From assembly GCF_003815715.1 (NCBI RefSeq), contig NZ_CP033922.1, forward strand, positions 2,076,001 through 2,140,000: 64,000 nucleotides of DNA, written 5' to 3'. The position numbers and the translations under genes were made by a program. The notes under the pieces were generated by a model. It had not been told where the DNA came from, did not search any database, and worked only from the letters and a program-made list of their open reading frames with translations. The DNA comes from Chryseobacterium sp. G0162 (GTDB lineage Bacteria > Bacteroidota > Bacteroidia > Flavobacteriales > Weeksellaceae). The stretch's first letter is position 1. Each line of letters begins with the position of its first letter. This document shows positions 10,079 through 20,131 of the stretch, piece after piece.

Positions 10079-13033
10079 TTATTTCAGCTTTTTCTTAACA
10101 GCTACTTCTTCGTAAACTTCAAGAATATCTCCGATTTCAATATCGTTATACCCTTTCAAGTTCAGACCACATTCATAACCTTTTGTTACTTCTTTCACAT
10201 CATCTTTGAAACGCTTCAAGCTTTCAAGCTCTCCATCAAATTTCACAATACCATCTCTTAACAAACGTACTTTCGACTGTCTTGTAACTTTTCCGGTAAG
10301 AACCATACAACCTGCAATGGAACCAACTTTAGAAATCTTGAATACCTCACGGATCTCAACGTTACCAATTACCTGCTCCTGAATTTCCGGAGAAAGCATT
10401 CCCTCCATCGCTTCTTTTACTTCGTCGATAGCTTTATAGATTACGGAATATGTTCTGATTTCAATTTCCTCACGATCTGCAAGTTCTTTTGCATTAGCAC
10501 CCGCTCTTACATTAAATCCAATGATAATAGCATCTGATGCTGCTGCTAGGTTGATATCTGATTCTGTAATCTGTCCTACACCTGAGTGAAGAATTTTTAC
10601 ACTGATTTCCTCTGTCGACAATCTTTGTAACTGGTCAGAAAGTGCTTCCACAGAACCATCCACATCACCTTTAAGGATAATATTCAATTCTTTGAATTCT
10701 CCTAAAGCTATACGTCTACCCAATTCTTCAAGTGTTGTATGTTTTTTCGTTCTGATAGAAAGCTCTCTTTGAAGTTGCTCTCTCTTGTTAGCGATAGCTT
10801 TACCTTCACTTTCGTCGGCATATACTCGGAATTTATCACCAGCTGTAGGTGCTCCATCTAAACCTAAGATTGTTGCAGGGATTGAAGGACCTGCTTCCGC
10901 AAGATTTTTCCCTCTTTCATCAAGCAAAGCTTTTACTTTACCATGATTTTTACCTGCTACTACGTAGTCACCCACTCTTAAAGTTCCGGTTTGTACCAAC
11001 ATTGTAGCAACATAACCTCTACCTTTATCAAGAGATGCTTCGATAACAACTCCATTAGCTGAACGATCAGGATTAGCCTTCAATTCAAGCATTTCAGCCT
11101 GTAATAAAACTTTCTCCAATAGCACGTCCACATTATTACCAAACTTAGCAGAGATTTCCTGCGCCTGAACATTTCCACCCCATTCTTCCACTAAAACCGG
11201 AGGGTTTAAACCTGAAAGTTGTTGACGGATGTTATCAGGATTTGCATTTGGCTTATCAACTTTGTTGATTGCAATAATCATTGGCACTTGCGCAGCCTGA
11301 GCGTGAGCAATTGCCTCTTTTGTTTGTGGCATTACATCATCATCAGCAGCAATTACAATAATTGCAATATCCGTGATCTGAGCACCTCTGGCTCTCATCG
11401 CTGTAAATGCCTCGTGACCTGGTGTATCTAAGAATGTAATTCTTTGACCGTTTTCCAGCTTCACATTATAAGCACCGATGTGCTGGGTAATACCTCCGGA
11501 CTCCCCTGCAATTACATTAGTTTTTCTAACATAATCCAGTAATGAAGTTTTACCATGGTCAACGTGTCCCATTACAGTAACCACTGGTGCTCTTGACACC
11601 AAGCTCTCTTCAGTATCAACTTCATCTTCTGCATCCGCATCTTCAAGATCAGCATCAGAGAACTCAATTTTATAACCGAATTCATCAGCTACTAATAATA
11701 AGGTATCAGCTTCCAATCTTTGGTTCATGGTCACCATTACCCCAAGTGAGAAACATGCAGAGATTACTTCAGTTGGAGAAACGTTCATTAAACTCGCTAA
11801 TTCTCCTACCGTAATAAATTCTGTTACTTTCAGCGTTCTGTCTTGTGCTTCAAGCTCCTGCTGACGTTCATCCTGTTCTCTTCGGTAAGTTCTCTTATCT
11901 TTTCTGTGTTTTGCAGATTTAGACTTACCCCCTTTGTTGGTAAGTTTTTCCAGGGTTTCTTTGATCTGGTTCTTAACTTGTTCGTCAGTTAATTCAACTG
12001 GCATAACTCTTTGACCAGGTCTGTTGTTTTGACCTCCTTTCTTAAATCCACCACCTTGGCCACCTGGACGGTTTCCACCCTGGTTATTTCCGAAACGGTT
12101 TCCACCTTGACCACCTTGACCTTGTGGACGATTACCTTGACCACCTTGTCCTTGACGGTTTCCTCCTTGGCCACCACCATTGTTATTATTGTGCGGACGG
12201 TTTCCTCCTTGACCACCTTGGTTATTATTTCCAGAGTTTTGATTGTTTCCTCCTTGGCCTTGATTATTCTGGCCGCCAGGTTTTTCAATTCTCTTTCTTT
12301 TCTTTTTTGCTCCAGCTCCTGGCTTTGGTGCAAACTGAGTTAAGTCAATTTTTTCACCTACGATCTTAGGACCGTCCAGTTTCTGATAAACAGTTTCAAT
12401 TTTTTGAGGTTCCTGAGACTCAGGTTCAGCTTCCACTTTTGGAGCGTCTATTTTTTTCTCTTCTACCACTGGTTTTGGAGTTTCTTTTACAGGTTCAACC
12501 GGTTTTTCTTCTTCTTTTTTCTCCTCCATTTTTGGCTTGTCTTTTTTTACAGGTCTATTTCTAGATTCTATCTGAGACAAATCAATTTTATCCAAAACTT
12601 TAAATTCCTGCTTTTCAGGAGCTGCTTTTACTTCCGGTTCTTCTTTCACTATTTCTTCTTTCTTTTCTTCCACCGGTGTCGCTACAGGAGCTGCAGGGGT
12701 TTCTTCAACTTCAGGTTTCGCAGGTTCTAAATCTATCTTACCTAAAATCTTAGTTTCTGGTTTGTTTGCTTTAGCTCTTATCACTTCAGGGGTTTTCTTC
12801 TCTTCAATTTCCAGTTTCTCTTCCGGAACTTTAGTGATCACCACCTCATGGGAAGCTTTTCTTTGTTCGCCATCTTTAGCAAACTCAGCTTCCAATGCAG
12901 AATATGCCGATTCTTCCAATTGAGCGTTAGGATTGCCTTCAACTTCGAAACCCTTTGATTGTAAAAACTCTACTAATCTGGACATCGAAATATTGAATTC
13001 CTTAACCGCTTTATTTAATCTAATTTTTGGCAT
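10079..13033 (-). CDS. infB: Translation initiation factor IF-2
   Basis: The 984-residue protein has the N-terminal IF2_N helix ([16 protein letters not shown]), a long Lys/Glu/Pro-rich linker, a Gly/Asn/Gln-rich tract at about 250-345, and a second IF2_N-like segment. The GTPase domain has G1 GHVDHGKT near residue 488, G3 DTPGH near 535 and G4 NKVD near 589. Domains II to IV follow. IF-2 brings initiator tRNA to the ribosome. It is the last gene of the rimP-nusA-infB operon, 78 bases after nusA. Shadow frames on both strands over the low-complexity linker are not genes. Confidence 0.98.
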   Translation of the reverse strand: MPKIRLNKAVKEFNISMSRLVEFLQSKGFEVEGNPNAQLEESAYSALEAEFAKDGEQRKASHEVVITKVPEEKLEIEEKKTPEVIRAKANKPETKILGKIDLEPAKPEVEETPAAPVATPVEEKKEEIVKEEPEVKAAPEKQEFKVLDKIDLSQIESRNRPVKKDKPKMEEKKEEEKPVEPVKETPKPVVEEKKIDAPKVEAEPESQEPQKIETVYQKLDGPKIVGEKIDLTQFAPKPGAGAKKKRKRIEKPGGQNNQGQGGNNQNSGNNNQGGQGGNRPHNNNNGGGQGGNRQGQGGQGNRPQGQGGQGGNRFGNNQGGNRPGGQGGGFKKGGQNNRPGQRVMPVELTDEQVKNQIKETLEKLTNKGGKSKSAKHRKDKRTYRREQDERQQELEAQDRTLKVTEFITVGELASLMNVSPTEVISACFSLGVMVTMNQRLEADTLLLVADEFGYKIEFSDADLEDADAEDEVDTEESLVSRAPVVTVMGHVDHGKTSLLDYVRKTNVIAGESGGITQHIGAYNVKLENGQRITFLDTPGHEAFTAMRARGAQITDIAIIVIAADDDVMPQTKEAIAHAQAAQVPMIIAINKVDKPNANPDNIRQQLSGLNPPVLVEEWGGNVQAQEISAKFGNNVDVLLEKVLLQAEMLELKANPDRSANGVVIEASLDKGRGYVATMLVQTGTLRVGDYVVAGKNHGKVKALLDERGKNLAEAGPSIPATILGLDGAPTAGDKFRVYADESEGKAIANKREQLQRELSIRTKKHTTLEELGRRIALGEFKELNIILKGDVDGSVEALSDQLQRLSTEEISVKILHSGVGQITESDINLAAASDAIIIGFNVRAGANAKELADREEIEIRTYSVIYKAIDEVKEAMEGMLSPEIQEQVIGNVEIREVFKISKVGSIAGCMVLTGKVTRQSKVRLLRDGIVKFDGELESLKRFKDDVKEVTKGYECGLNLKGYNDIEIGDILEVYEEVAVKKKLK
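12030..12280 (-). repeat. Low-complexity Gly/Asn/Gln tract inside infB
   Basis: Imperfect short repeats encode GGN, GGQ and NRP units (for example GGQGGNRP) in the IF-2 linker. The DNA repeats are degenerate multiples of three, so length change by slippage would keep the frame. A flexible unstructured linker is the likely consequence. Confidence 0.8.
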
Positions 13034-13111
13034 CTATATTATTTACTGTTTTTTAATTTTTAAAATTAAAGTATTTCCTTTTTACTGTTTTATTAAGATT
13101 CATTTTAAATC

Positions 13112-14347
13112 TTAATCTTCAAATTCTTCTCTCAGAATACGTTTAACCTCTTCAATTGTTTCTTCTTCAAGGTCAACCATATTTAAAAGACTCTCAGTTT
13201 CTTTATCCAATACTGATTTTGCAGTTGTAAGTCCTACTTTCTTAAACTCATCCAAAATCCACTGCTCGATATCGTCATTAAATTCTCTCAATTCAACATC
13301 GTCATCCTCGCTGGACTCTCTGTAAACATCAATTTCATATCCTGACAACCAAGAAGCCAGTCTAATATTCTGTCCTTGTTTTCCAATTACTTTAGAAATC
13401 TCTTCAACAGGAGTATATACTAATGCATAGTTTTGCTCCTCATTAATGTCAATTTTATTGACCGTCACATTTCCTAAAGCTCTCTTCACCAAAATTTCAG
13501 GGTTTTTAGACCACTGAATAACATCGATGTTTTCATTTCTCAACTCTCTTACAACTCCATGAATTCTGGATCCTTTAACACCCACACAAGCTCCTACAGG
13601 ATCAATTCTGTCATCATAAGCATCTACTGCAATTTTCGCCTTTTCACCAGGAATTCTCACTACTTTTTTCAGCATGATTGTTCCATCCTGGATCTCAGGA
13701 ATTTCCAGTTCTAATAACTTCTCTAGGAATTTAGGTGCAGTTCTGGAAATAATAATCTGTGGTTTAGAACCTTTAAAATCTACTGTCTCAACAATAGCTC
13801 TGATATTCTCACCCTTTTTAAAGAAATCGGATGGGATCTGGTTTTCTTTTGGTAAAATGAATTCATTTCCTTCATCATCCAACAAGATTACATGTTTGTG
13901 ACGGATGTGGTGGATTTCTCCTACAACGATTTCACCAATTTTATCTCTAAACTGTTCGTACAGCATTGCATTATTATGCTCCTGTAGTTTTGTAGCCAGA
14001 ATTTGCTTTAAGGTAAGAATATTTCTTCTTCCCAACTGTGCAACAGGAATTTCCATTGTAAAGTCTTCCCCTACTTCGAAGGTAGGATCAATCTTCTTCG
14101 CTTCAGAAATTTCAATTTCCAAATCATCATCTTCAGACATTTCGTCCTCTACAATTGTTTTATTTAAAAATATCTGAAAATCTCCTTTATCCGGGTTTAC
14201 AATCACATCAAAGTGGTCATCTGAATCGAATCTTTTTCTCAAAAGTGTCTTCAGTGAATCCTCAATAATTGCCATAAGATCAATCTTACTGATCCCTTTT
14301 TCGTCTTTAAAATCACCAAAGGATTCAATCAACGCTATATTATCCAT
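13112..14347 (-). CDS. nusA: Transcription termination/antitermination factor NusA
   Basis: The 411-residue protein carries the NusA N-terminal domain (IALIESFGDFKDEKGIS), an S1 domain (about residues 130-200, with GEIVVGEIHHIRHKHVILL), and KH domains with GVKGSRIHGVVREL and IGKQGQNIRLASWLSGYEI. The C-terminus is short and acidic (EEVKRILREEFED), and the enterobacterial-type acidic repeats are missing, as in many phyla. NusA modulates RNA polymerase pausing and termination. It lies between rimP and infB in the usual order. Confidence 0.97.
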   Translation of the reverse strand: MDNIALIESFGDFKDEKGISKIDLMAIIEDSLKTLLRKRFDSDDHFDVIVNPDKGDFQIFLNKTIVEDEMSEDDDLEIEISEAKKIDPTFEVGEDFTMEIPVAQLGRRNILTLKQILATKLQEHNNAMLYEQFRDKIGEIVVGEIHHIRHKHVILLDDEGNEFILPKENQIPSDFFKKGENIRAIVETVDFKGSKPQIIISRTAPKFLEKLLELEIPEIQDGTIMLKKVVRIPGEKAKIAVDAYDDRIDPVGACVGVKGSRIHGVVRELRNENIDVIQWSKNPEILVKRALGNVTVNKIDINEEQNYALVYTPVEEISKVIGKQGQNIRLASWLSGYEIDVYRESSEDDDVELREFNDDIEQWILDEFKKVGLTTAKSVLDKETESLLNMVDLEEETIEEVKRILREEFED

Positions 14348-14363
14348 CTATTTTTTTTCTTTT

Positions 14364-14831
14364 TTAAAATTTAATTACTACTAATGCCTTTTTGATCTCA
14401 GTGTAAGGAATTTCTTTTTCCTCTTCCACATCCACCTTTCCTTTCCCGATATCCTTCGGTTTACGGTAACGTAAAACAAGAGTGATTTTCTCTTCGTCTA
14501 CTTTTGACAACTCTCCTTCAATTTTAGAAGAATCCTCCAGCATCACCTCAATCTCTCTTCCTATGTTTTTATTGAACTGTCTTGGTGTTACTAATGGCTC
14601 GCTTAATCCCGCAGACATTACCTGAAGGCTGAAATCATGTTCTTCACGATCCATATTGAATTCTATTGCACGGCTTGCATCAAGGCAGTCCTGCAAAGAA
14701 ACTCCATTATCACCATCTAAAATCACTGTAATATCATCCCCTGCAGAAATTTTAAGATCAATAAGGAAAAGATCTTTTCTGGTCTCAAGGAATTCATTTA
14801 ATAATTCTTCAATTCTTTTTTTAAACTCCAT
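14364..14831 (-). CDS. rimP: Ribosome maturation factor RimP
   Basis: The 155-residue protein matches RimP (YhbC) in size and position. The N-terminal domain has ITVILDGDNGVSLQDCLDAS and FSLQVMSAGLSEPL, close to the family pattern of a nucleic-acid-binding fold ending in V-S-(S/A)-P-G-L-(D/S)-x-P-L. The C-terminal part is the Sm-like domain. RimP helps 30S subunit maturation. It is the first gene of the operon. The leader between its promoter and start codon holds a terminator-like hairpin. Confidence 0.95.
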   Translation of the reverse strand: MEFKKRIEELLNEFLETRKDLFLIDLKISAGDDITVILDGDNGVSLQDCLDASRAIEFNMDREEHDFSLQVMSAGLSEPLVTPRQFNKNIGREIEVMLEDSSKIEGELSKVDEEKITLVLRYRKPKDIGKGKVDVEEEKEIPYTEIKKALVVIKF

Positions 14832-14863
14832 ACATTCTTTTATCTTGATTTACAGTACGAAAA

Positions 14864-14884
14864 AAGGCTTTCTTGCGAAGCCTT
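14864..14884 (-). promoter_or_regulatory. Candidate attenuator hairpin in the rimP-nusA-infB leader
   Basis: Read on the minus strand, AAGGCTT and AAGCCTT form a 7-bp stem around a 7-base loop, followed directly by four more T. It lies between the predicted start of transcription (near 14902) and the rimP ATG (14831). The shape is that of an intrinsic terminator. In Escherichia coli the equivalent operon is controlled by NusA through leader terminators, so attenuation is plausible here but unproven. Confidence 0.5.
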
Positions 14885-14908
14885 CCCATTTTTTCCGTAA
14901 ATCCATTG

Positions 14909-14939
14909 CAAATATACGCTTTTTTTCTAAAAAAGCAAA
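14909..14939 (-). promoter_or_regulatory. Promoter of the rimP-nusA-infB operon
   Basis: The minus strand shows TTTTG, a 19-base spacer and TATATTTG, an exact match to the Bacteroidetes consensus. Predicted transcription start is near 14902, giving a leader of about 70 bases. Confidence 0.75.
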
Positions 14940-15013
14940 ATTATCTTATTATCAAGCAAATAGAACGAAATTCATTTACATTAAATTAAAGAAGCAGATG
15001 AAGGTATTTTTAT

Positions 15014-15021
15014 TATTTTTG
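15014..15021 (+). promoter_or_regulatory. ugd: -7 promoter element for the ugd-rmlB-rmlA unit
   Basis: TATTTTTG matches TAnnTTTG exactly; no TTG lies at the -33 position. A start of transcription near 15028 would exclude the in-frame ATG at 14998 and supports translation from the TTG at 15049. Confidence 0.5.
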
Positions 15022-15048
15022 TCTTTGAATTTTAAAAACAAAAACATT

Positions 15049-16362
15049 TTGAATATAACGATTGTAGGAACAGGCTACGTAGGATTAGTTACAGGAACTA
15101 CTCTTGCAGAACTTGGCAATTCAGTATACTGTGTTGATATTGATGAAAAAAAAGTAGAAGGTATGAAAAACGGCATCGTTCCCATCTATGAGCCGAACCT
15201 TGAAGAGATGTTTCTTAGAAATATCCAATCTGAAAGATTATTTTTCACGACCAACTTAAAAGAAGCTTTAGATAAAAGTGAAGTCATTTATCTGGCATTA
15301 CCTACTCCTCCCGGAGAAGATGGTTCAGCTGATCTTTCTTATGTATTGAAGGTAGCAAATGATATTGGAGAACAGATGACCGAGTATAAAGTTGTTGTTA
15401 ATAAAAGCACTGTCCCTGTAGGCACTGCAGACAGAGTAAGAGAAACCATATCTTCTAAAACGAACATTCCTTTTGATGTTGTTTCCAATCCTGAATTTTT
15501 AAGAGAAGGGTTTGCTGTTGAAGATTCCATGAATCCTGCAAGAGTAGTTGTAGGAGCAAGTTCTGAAAGAGCTAAAGATATTATGGCTAAAATTTATCAG
15601 CCATTTACCAATACGGGTATCCCAATTATTTTCATGGATGAGAAATCATCTGAACTTACAAAATATGCAGCCAATTCATTCCTGGCTGTAAAGATTACCT
15701 TTATGAATGAAATTGCAAACTACTGTGAAAAAGTAGGGGCTGATGTAGATAAGGTAAGATTAGGAATGGGTAGCGATGACAGAATTGGACACAGATTCCT
15801 GTTCCCTGGCATCGGATACGGCGGAAGCTGTTTCCCTAAAGACGTAAAAGCACTTATAAAATCAGGAAAACAGGAAGATTTCAACTTCCAGATTCTGGAA
15901 GCTACAGAAAACGTAAATACTTCCCAGAAGGTCATTCTTGTTTCAGAAATTGAAAAATACTTTGGTGGAAATATAGAAGGAAAAAAGATTGCTATGTGGG
16001 GGCTTGCTTTCAAAGCCAATACGGATGACATCAGAGAAGCTTCTTCTTTAGACAACATTGCTCTTTTATTAGAAAAAGGCGCAATAATTGTAGCCTATGA
16101 TGCAGTTGCTGAAACGAATGTTCAAAAATTATTGGGAGACAAAATTCAATATGCTAAAGGAATGTATGATGCCTTGGAAGATGTAGATGCCTTATTTATT
16201 GCTACGGAATGGCCAGAGTTTAAGAATCCTAATTTTGACCTTATGGCTAAGAAAATGAAAAATAAGGTTATTTTTGACGGAAGGAATATGTATCCGCTTG
16301 AAATCCCACAGCAAAAAGGATTTTATTATAAAAGTATAGGCAGAAAAACAATTACAAAATAA
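15049..16362 (+). CDS. ugd: UDP-glucose 6-dehydrogenase
   Basis: It oxidises UDP-glucose to UDP-glucuronate using NAD+. The Rossmann motif VGTGYVGLVTG sits at residues 6-16, and the catalytic cysteine motif GIGYGGSCFPKD places Cys at residue 261. At 437 residues the length fits the family. The frame is open far upstream, but homology to the family begins at NITIVGTGY, so the TTG at 15049 is chosen as start; an ATG at 14998 is the alternative. It is the first gene of the glycan locus, four bases before rmlB. A related UDP- or GDP-sugar dehydrogenase specificity cannot be fully excluded. Confidence 0.9.
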   Translation: MNITIVGTGYVGLVTGTTLAELGNSVYCVDIDEKKVEGMKNGIVPIYEPNLEEMFLRNIQSERLFFTTNLKEALDKSEVIYLALPTPPGEDGSADLSYVLKVANDIGEQMTEYKVVVNKSTVPVGTADRVRETISSKTNIPFDVVSNPEFLREGFAVEDSMNPARVVVGASSERAKDIMAKIYQPFTNTGIPIIFMDEKSSELTKYAANSFLAVKITFMNEIANYCEKVGADVDKVRLGMGSDDRIGHRFLFPGIGYGGSCFPKDVKALIKSGKQEDFNFQILEATENVNTSQKVILVSEIEKYFGGNIEGKKIAMWGLAFKANTDDIREASSLDNIALLLEKGAIIVAYDAVAETNVQKLLGDKIQYAKGMYDALEDVDALFIATEWPEFKNPNFDLMAKKMKNKVIFDGRNMYPLEIPQQKGFYYKSIGRKTITK

Positions 16363-16366
16363 AGAA

Positions 16367-17446
16367 ATGAAAAATATCATTATTACAGGAGGAGCGGGAT
16401 TTATTGGATCTCATGTTGTAAGAGAATTTGTAAAAAACAATCCGGAAAGTTTGATTATCAACCTTGATGCACTTACTTATGCCGGAAATTTAGAAAACCT
16501 GAAGGACATTGAAAATGAACCTAATTATGTTTTCGAAAAAGCAGACATTACAAAACCTGAAGAACTAAGAAAGGTTTTTGAAAAATATAATCCAGATGCA
16601 GTGGTACACTTAGCTGCAGAAAGTCATGTTGACAGAAGTATCACCGATCCAACGGCGTTCATCAACACAAATGTAAACGGAACAGCCAATCTCCTTAATC
16701 TTTGTAAAGAATTCTGGACCTTAAATCCGGATCATACCCATGGCAGATTCCCGGATGAAAAAAGAACAAACTTATTCTATCATGTGTCCACTGATGAAGT
16801 ATATGGAAGCTTAGGGGAAACAGGATTCTTCCTTGAAACCACTTCTTATGATCCACAATCTCCCTACTCTGCATCAAAAGCTGCTTCAGACCACCTGGTA
16901 AGAGCTTATGGAAACACTTATGGAATGCCGTTTATTGTCTCCAATTGTTCAAACAACTATGGACCCAACCATTTCCCGGAAAAATTAATACCTCTTTGTA
17001 TCTCCAATATCATTAACGAAAAACCTTTACCTATTTATGGGGACGGAAAGTATACAAGAGACTGGTTATTTGTAATTGATCATGCAAGGGCTATTCACCA
17101 GATATTCAATGAAGCTAAAACGGGTGAAACATACAATATTGGCGGATTCAACGAATGGCAGAATATTGACCTGGTAAAAGAACTGATTAAGCAAATGGAT
17201 GCTAAATTAGGAAAACCAGAAGGGCATTCTGAAAAACTAATCACTTTTGTAAAAGATAGACCGGGACACGATAAACGTTATGCTATTGATGCCAATAAAT
17301 TAAACAAAGATTTGGGCTGGAAGCCATCCGTAACATTTGAAGAAGGATTAGGAAAAACCATCGATTGGTATCTTGAAAATAAAGAATGGCTGGAAAACGT
17401 TACCAACGGAGAGTATCAGAAATATTACGAAAATCAGTATAACTAA
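16367..17446 (+). CDS. rmlB: dTDP-glucose 4,6-dehydratase
   Basis: RmlB converts dTDP-glucose to dTDP-4-keto-6-deoxyglucose. The 359-residue protein has TGGAGFIGSH (residues 7-16), AAESHVDRSI, the STDEVYG active-site segment and YSASKAASD, which supplies the Tyr and Lys of the extended SDR catalytic set. The product feeds the FdtA-type isomerase encoded downstream. A decayed copy of its first 42 codons lies at 22844-22972. Confidence 0.97.
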   Translation: MKNIIITGGAGFIGSHVVREFVKNNPESLIINLDALTYAGNLENLKDIENEPNYVFEKADITKPEELRKVFEKYNPDAVVHLAAESHVDRSITDPTAFINTNVNGTANLLNLCKEFWTLNPDHTHGRFPDEKRTNLFYHVSTDEVYGSLGETGFFLETTSYDPQSPYSASKAASDHLVRAYGNTYGMPFIVSNCSNNYGPNHFPEKLIPLCISNIINEKPLPIYGDGKYTRDWLFVIDHARAIHQIFNEAKTGETYNIGGFNEWQNIDLVKELIKQMDAKLGKPEGHSEKLITFVKDRPGHDKRYAIDANKLNKDLGWKPSVTFEEGLGKTIDWYLENKEWLENVTNGEYQKYYENQYN

Positions 17447-17556
17447 GATTGAGTAAGATTGAAGAAACATATTTTATTGCTTCTTAAATTAAACCTTATT
17501 TAATCAAAGGAGCAGGCTCTACTTCCCTAGAATAGAGAATATCAAATAATAAAAAG

Positions 17557-18420
17557 ATGAAAGGAATAATATTAGCCGGAGGTTCCGGAACAAGACTTTA
17601 CCCTCTAACAATTGCCGTAAGCAAGCAATTAATGCCTGTTTATGATAAACCTATGATTTACTATCCGCTATCCACCCTTCTTCTGGCTGGAATTAAGGAT
17701 ATATTAATCATTACGACTCCACATGATCAAGCTGGGTTCATTAAACTTTTAGGAGATGGATCTCAAATTGGCTGTAATATAGAATATGTTGTACAGCCAA
17801 GTCCGGATGGACTGGCACAAGCCTTTATTCTGGGCGATCAGTTTATTGGTAATGATCCTGCAGCACTTGTTTTAGGAGACAATATCTTCTATGGTTCTGA
17901 AATGGGGACTTTATTAAAAAACAAAACCAATCCGGATGGGGGTGTTGTTTTTGCTTACCACGTTGCAGACCCTGAAAGATATGGTGTCGTAGAATTTGAT
18001 GACAATTTCAAAGCAGTTTCTATTGAAGAGAAACCTTTGAAACCTAAATCTAATTATGCAGTACCTGGTCTATATTTTTACGACAACAACGTTGTGGAGA
18101 TTGCTAAAAACATCCAGCCTTCTGCAAGAGGAGAATTGGAAATCACTGATATTAACAATGTTTACCTTAAAAATGAAAAACTTGAAGTAGGGGTTCTGGA
18201 CAGAGGTACAGCATGGCTGGATACAGGAACTTTTGATTCCCTTCATGATGCTTCGGAATTCGTAAGTGTTATTGAAAAAAGACAAGGTTTCAAGATTGGA
18301 TGTATTGAGGAAATTGCTTTCAGAAATAAATTCATCAACGAAGAAAAATTACTGGAAACAGCAGTAAAATATGGTAAAAGTGGTTATGGTCAGTATTTAA
18401 AACAACTTGTTGGTCAGTAA
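17557..18420 (+). CDS. rmlA: Glucose-1-phosphate thymidylyltransferase
   Basis: RmlA makes dTDP-glucose from glucose 1-phosphate and dTTP. The 287-residue protein begins with the nucleotidyltransferase signature [16 protein letters not shown] and carries [20 protein letters not shown] and [14 protein letters not shown], all typical of RmlA. No rmlC or rmlD is present, so L-rhamnose is not the evident product here. A perfect 12-bp hairpin terminator follows. Confidence 0.97.
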   Translation: MKGIILAGGSGTRLYPLTIAVSKQLMPVYDKPMIYYPLSTLLLAGIKDILIITTPHDQAGFIKLLGDGSQIGCNIEYVVQPSPDGLAQAFILGDQFIGNDPAALVLGDNIFYGSEMGTLLKNKTNPDGGVVFAYHVADPERYGVVEFDDNFKAVSIEEKPLKPKSNYAVPGLYFYDNNVVEIAKNIQPSARGELEITDINNVYLKNEKLEVGVLDRGTAWLDTGTFDSLHDASEFVSVIEKRQGFKIGCIEEIAFRNKFINEEKLLETAVKYGKSGYGQYLKQLVGQ

Positions 18421-18447
18421 TCATATAATATAATTTATAAACTTTAC

Positions 18448-18474
18448 AAACTATTGGCTTATAGCCAATAGTTT
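18448..18474 (+). terminator. Terminator after rmlA
   Basis: AAACTATTGGCT and AGCCAATAGTTT form a perfect 12-bp stem with a 3-base loop, followed by TT. A degraded version of this element and its upstream flank occurs at about 22965-23015. Confidence 0.85.
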
Positions 18475-18480
18475 TTGTAA

Positions 18481-18630
18481 TTAATAACGAAGATCAATTC
18501 AGGAATAAGGATAAAAGTAGATAATACCACAATAGACCTTTTTTACCTGAAAAGTTCTCATGAAATAATTGTGATGAGTAATCGTTTTATGATTATTGGA
18601 CGTAGAGAAACAGGCAACTATGAGTTTTGA
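18481..18630 (+). other. Possible coding remnant between rmlA and the next glycosyltransferase
   Basis: A 49-codon open stretch without a convincing start begins right after the terminator and ends at TGA 18628-18630. Its translation has protein-like composition (VDNTTIDLFYLKSSHE, MIIGRRETGNYEF). No family was recognised. It may be the tail of a lost gene or chance. The rest of the gap to 18732 shows nothing else. Confidence 0.25.
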
Positions 18631-18732
18631 AATCAATGGAATCAAAAATCACCTAGTGTAATTTTCCTTGCTGTTGTTTCAGAAATCAAAAAGTTATACC
18701 TTTTCCGTGCTCATCATTCAAAATAATTAATC

Positions 18733-19710
18733 ATGCTTTTAAATATTATCTTTTCATATAACCGTGCCATGCAGGTAGATTACTTGTTGAGTACCATTTT
18801 AAAAAGAATCAAAATAGATGATTATGAAACGGTAGTTTTATACCATACCACCGGCAATCATCATTTAGGCTACAAAAAATTAATTGAAAAATATAAAAAC
18901 TATCCCAATATCCGCTTTGAAGAAAGAAAAGAAATATGGTTTGATCCTGCTTTTTTCAGAACACTGACCAACAAAAAAAACATAAAATTCTTTCTTGAGA
19001 AAAACCTAAAGAGCAAACAAGGAGATAATTTTAAAGGGTTACTTCAGGGGCTTCTGCGAAAAAGCCGACATGAACTCATTATGTTTAACACTGATGACGG
19101 TGTTTTTTATAATGATGTCTTTCTTGATGAAAATATTCTTTCTGAATTTAAAAAAGATCCCGAAAACTCGTCCTACAGGATGTATGTAGGTGATAATATT
19201 GAAGGATTCCCTGATTATATTCAGAAAAAGGACAATTATTATGAATGGGATTATTATGCTGATAAGAACATTACGCACTGGTCCTACCCTTTTTCAGTTG
19301 ATGGAACTATATACAATACCAAACACCTGCTAAAGGTTTTAGAAAAAATACCTTATCATAATCCAATCACTCTGGAAGAAAATGTGTTTCGATATGCATT
19401 GCAACATCAACTTTTCAGAAAAGGGATGGGGCCGTTACAATCCAAATTGGTAGGAACAACCTTAAATCGGGTTTCTGTGGAAACATTTAACCCAACGATC
19501 AACATCAGCGTGGATGAATTAAATGAAAAATTCATCGAAGGATATACTCTTCATCTCGGGCTTCCCGATCATATTGATGTCGTCAATATTGTTCCATTCG
19601 AAGTAAGTGTAGTAAAAGAGGACAAAAAAGAGCTTTTATATTCTTTAGATGATGATGGCAAGAAAATACAAAATTCTTATGGAATTGAAGGGACTAAAAA
19701 CGAGCCCTAA
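18733..19710 (+). CDS. Putative glycosyltransferase (GT-A-like)
   Basis: The 325-residue protein starts with a GT-A-like beta strand and helix (MLLNIIFSYNRAMQVDYLLS) and has an acidic NTDDGVF motif at 119-125 that could bind the metal and sugar nucleotide. No membrane segment is evident. It does not match a well-defined GT2 pattern, so substrate and family are uncertain. Its place just before the fdt genes suggests a role in transferring one of the locus sugars. Confidence 0.6.
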   Translation: MLLNIIFSYNRAMQVDYLLSTILKRIKIDDYETVVLYHTTGNHHLGYKKLIEKYKNYPNIRFEERKEIWFDPAFFRTLTNKKNIKFFLEKNLKSKQGDNFKGLLQGLLRKSRHELIMFNTDDGVFYNDVFLDENILSEFKKDPENSSYRMYVGDNIEGFPDYIQKKDNYYEWDYYADKNITHWSYPFSVDGTIYNTKHLLKVLEKIPYHNPITLEENVFRYALQHQLFRKGMGPLQSKLVGTTLNRVSVETFNPTINISVDELNEKFIEGYTLHLGLPDHIDVVNIVPFEVSVVKEDKKELLYSLDDDGKKIQNSYGIEGTKNEP

Positions 19711-19726
19711 TAGATATACAAATTAA

Positions 19727-20131
19727 ATGATTATGACTCCGCATATTATAGATTTTTCAAAGATCGGATCTCCGGAATTAGGATATATTACTGTAGCAGA
19801 AACTCAAAAGAATATTCCTTTTCCCATCAATAGAGTTTACTGGACTTATTTTACGCCTCAAGATGTAATCCGTGGAGGACATGCCCATAAGAAACTACAG
19901 CAAGTGATCTTTGCCGTTTCAGGAACAATAGAATTCAACACTCAGGACCTGGATGGTAATGAGGCAACATTCGTTTTAGACAACCCTTCCAAGGGACTTT
20001 ATATTCCGGAATTAATCTGGAGAGATATTAAGTTCAGCCACAGTGCAGTCCTTTTATGCCTTGCTTCTGAACATTATGACGAGCATGATTATTTCAGAGA
20101 TTTTGAAGAGTTTAAAAATTACAAAAAATGA
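19727..20131 (+). CDS. fdtA: dTDP-4-keto-6-deoxyhexose 3,4-ketoisomerase (FdtA/QdtA type)
   Basis: The 134-residue single-cupin protein has the WxcM-like core: [21 protein letters not shown] at about 35-55, with the His pair (52 and 54) used by FdtA and QdtA. These enzymes move the keto group of dTDP-4-keto-6-deoxyglucose from C4 to C3. FdtA gives the galacto product and QdtA the gluco product; the sequence alone does not let me choose. An alternative start is the ATG at 19733. The gene overlaps the acetyltransferase by four bases. Confidence 0.88.
   Translation: MIMTPHIIDFSKIGSPELGYITVAETQKNIPFPINRVYWTYFTPQDVIRGGHAHKKLQQVIFAVSGTIEFNTQDLDGNEATFVLDNPSKGLYIPELIWRDIKFSHSAVLLCLASEHYDEHDYFRDFEEFKNYKK

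Noticed and set aside
12030..12290. Regular short repeats that could suggest a CRISPR array
   Set aside because: Repeats are contiguous, codon-phased and inside infB; there are no spacers of constant length and no cas genes.
11989..12730. Open frames on both strands over the infB linker
   Set aside because: They result from low-complexity Gly/Asn/Gln and Lys/Glu codons of IF-2 read in other frames and have biased, non-protein-like composition.
14656..15048. Long upstream extension of the ugd frame
   Set aside because: It runs through rimP on the opposite strand and through the intergenic promoters; family homology starts at 15049.
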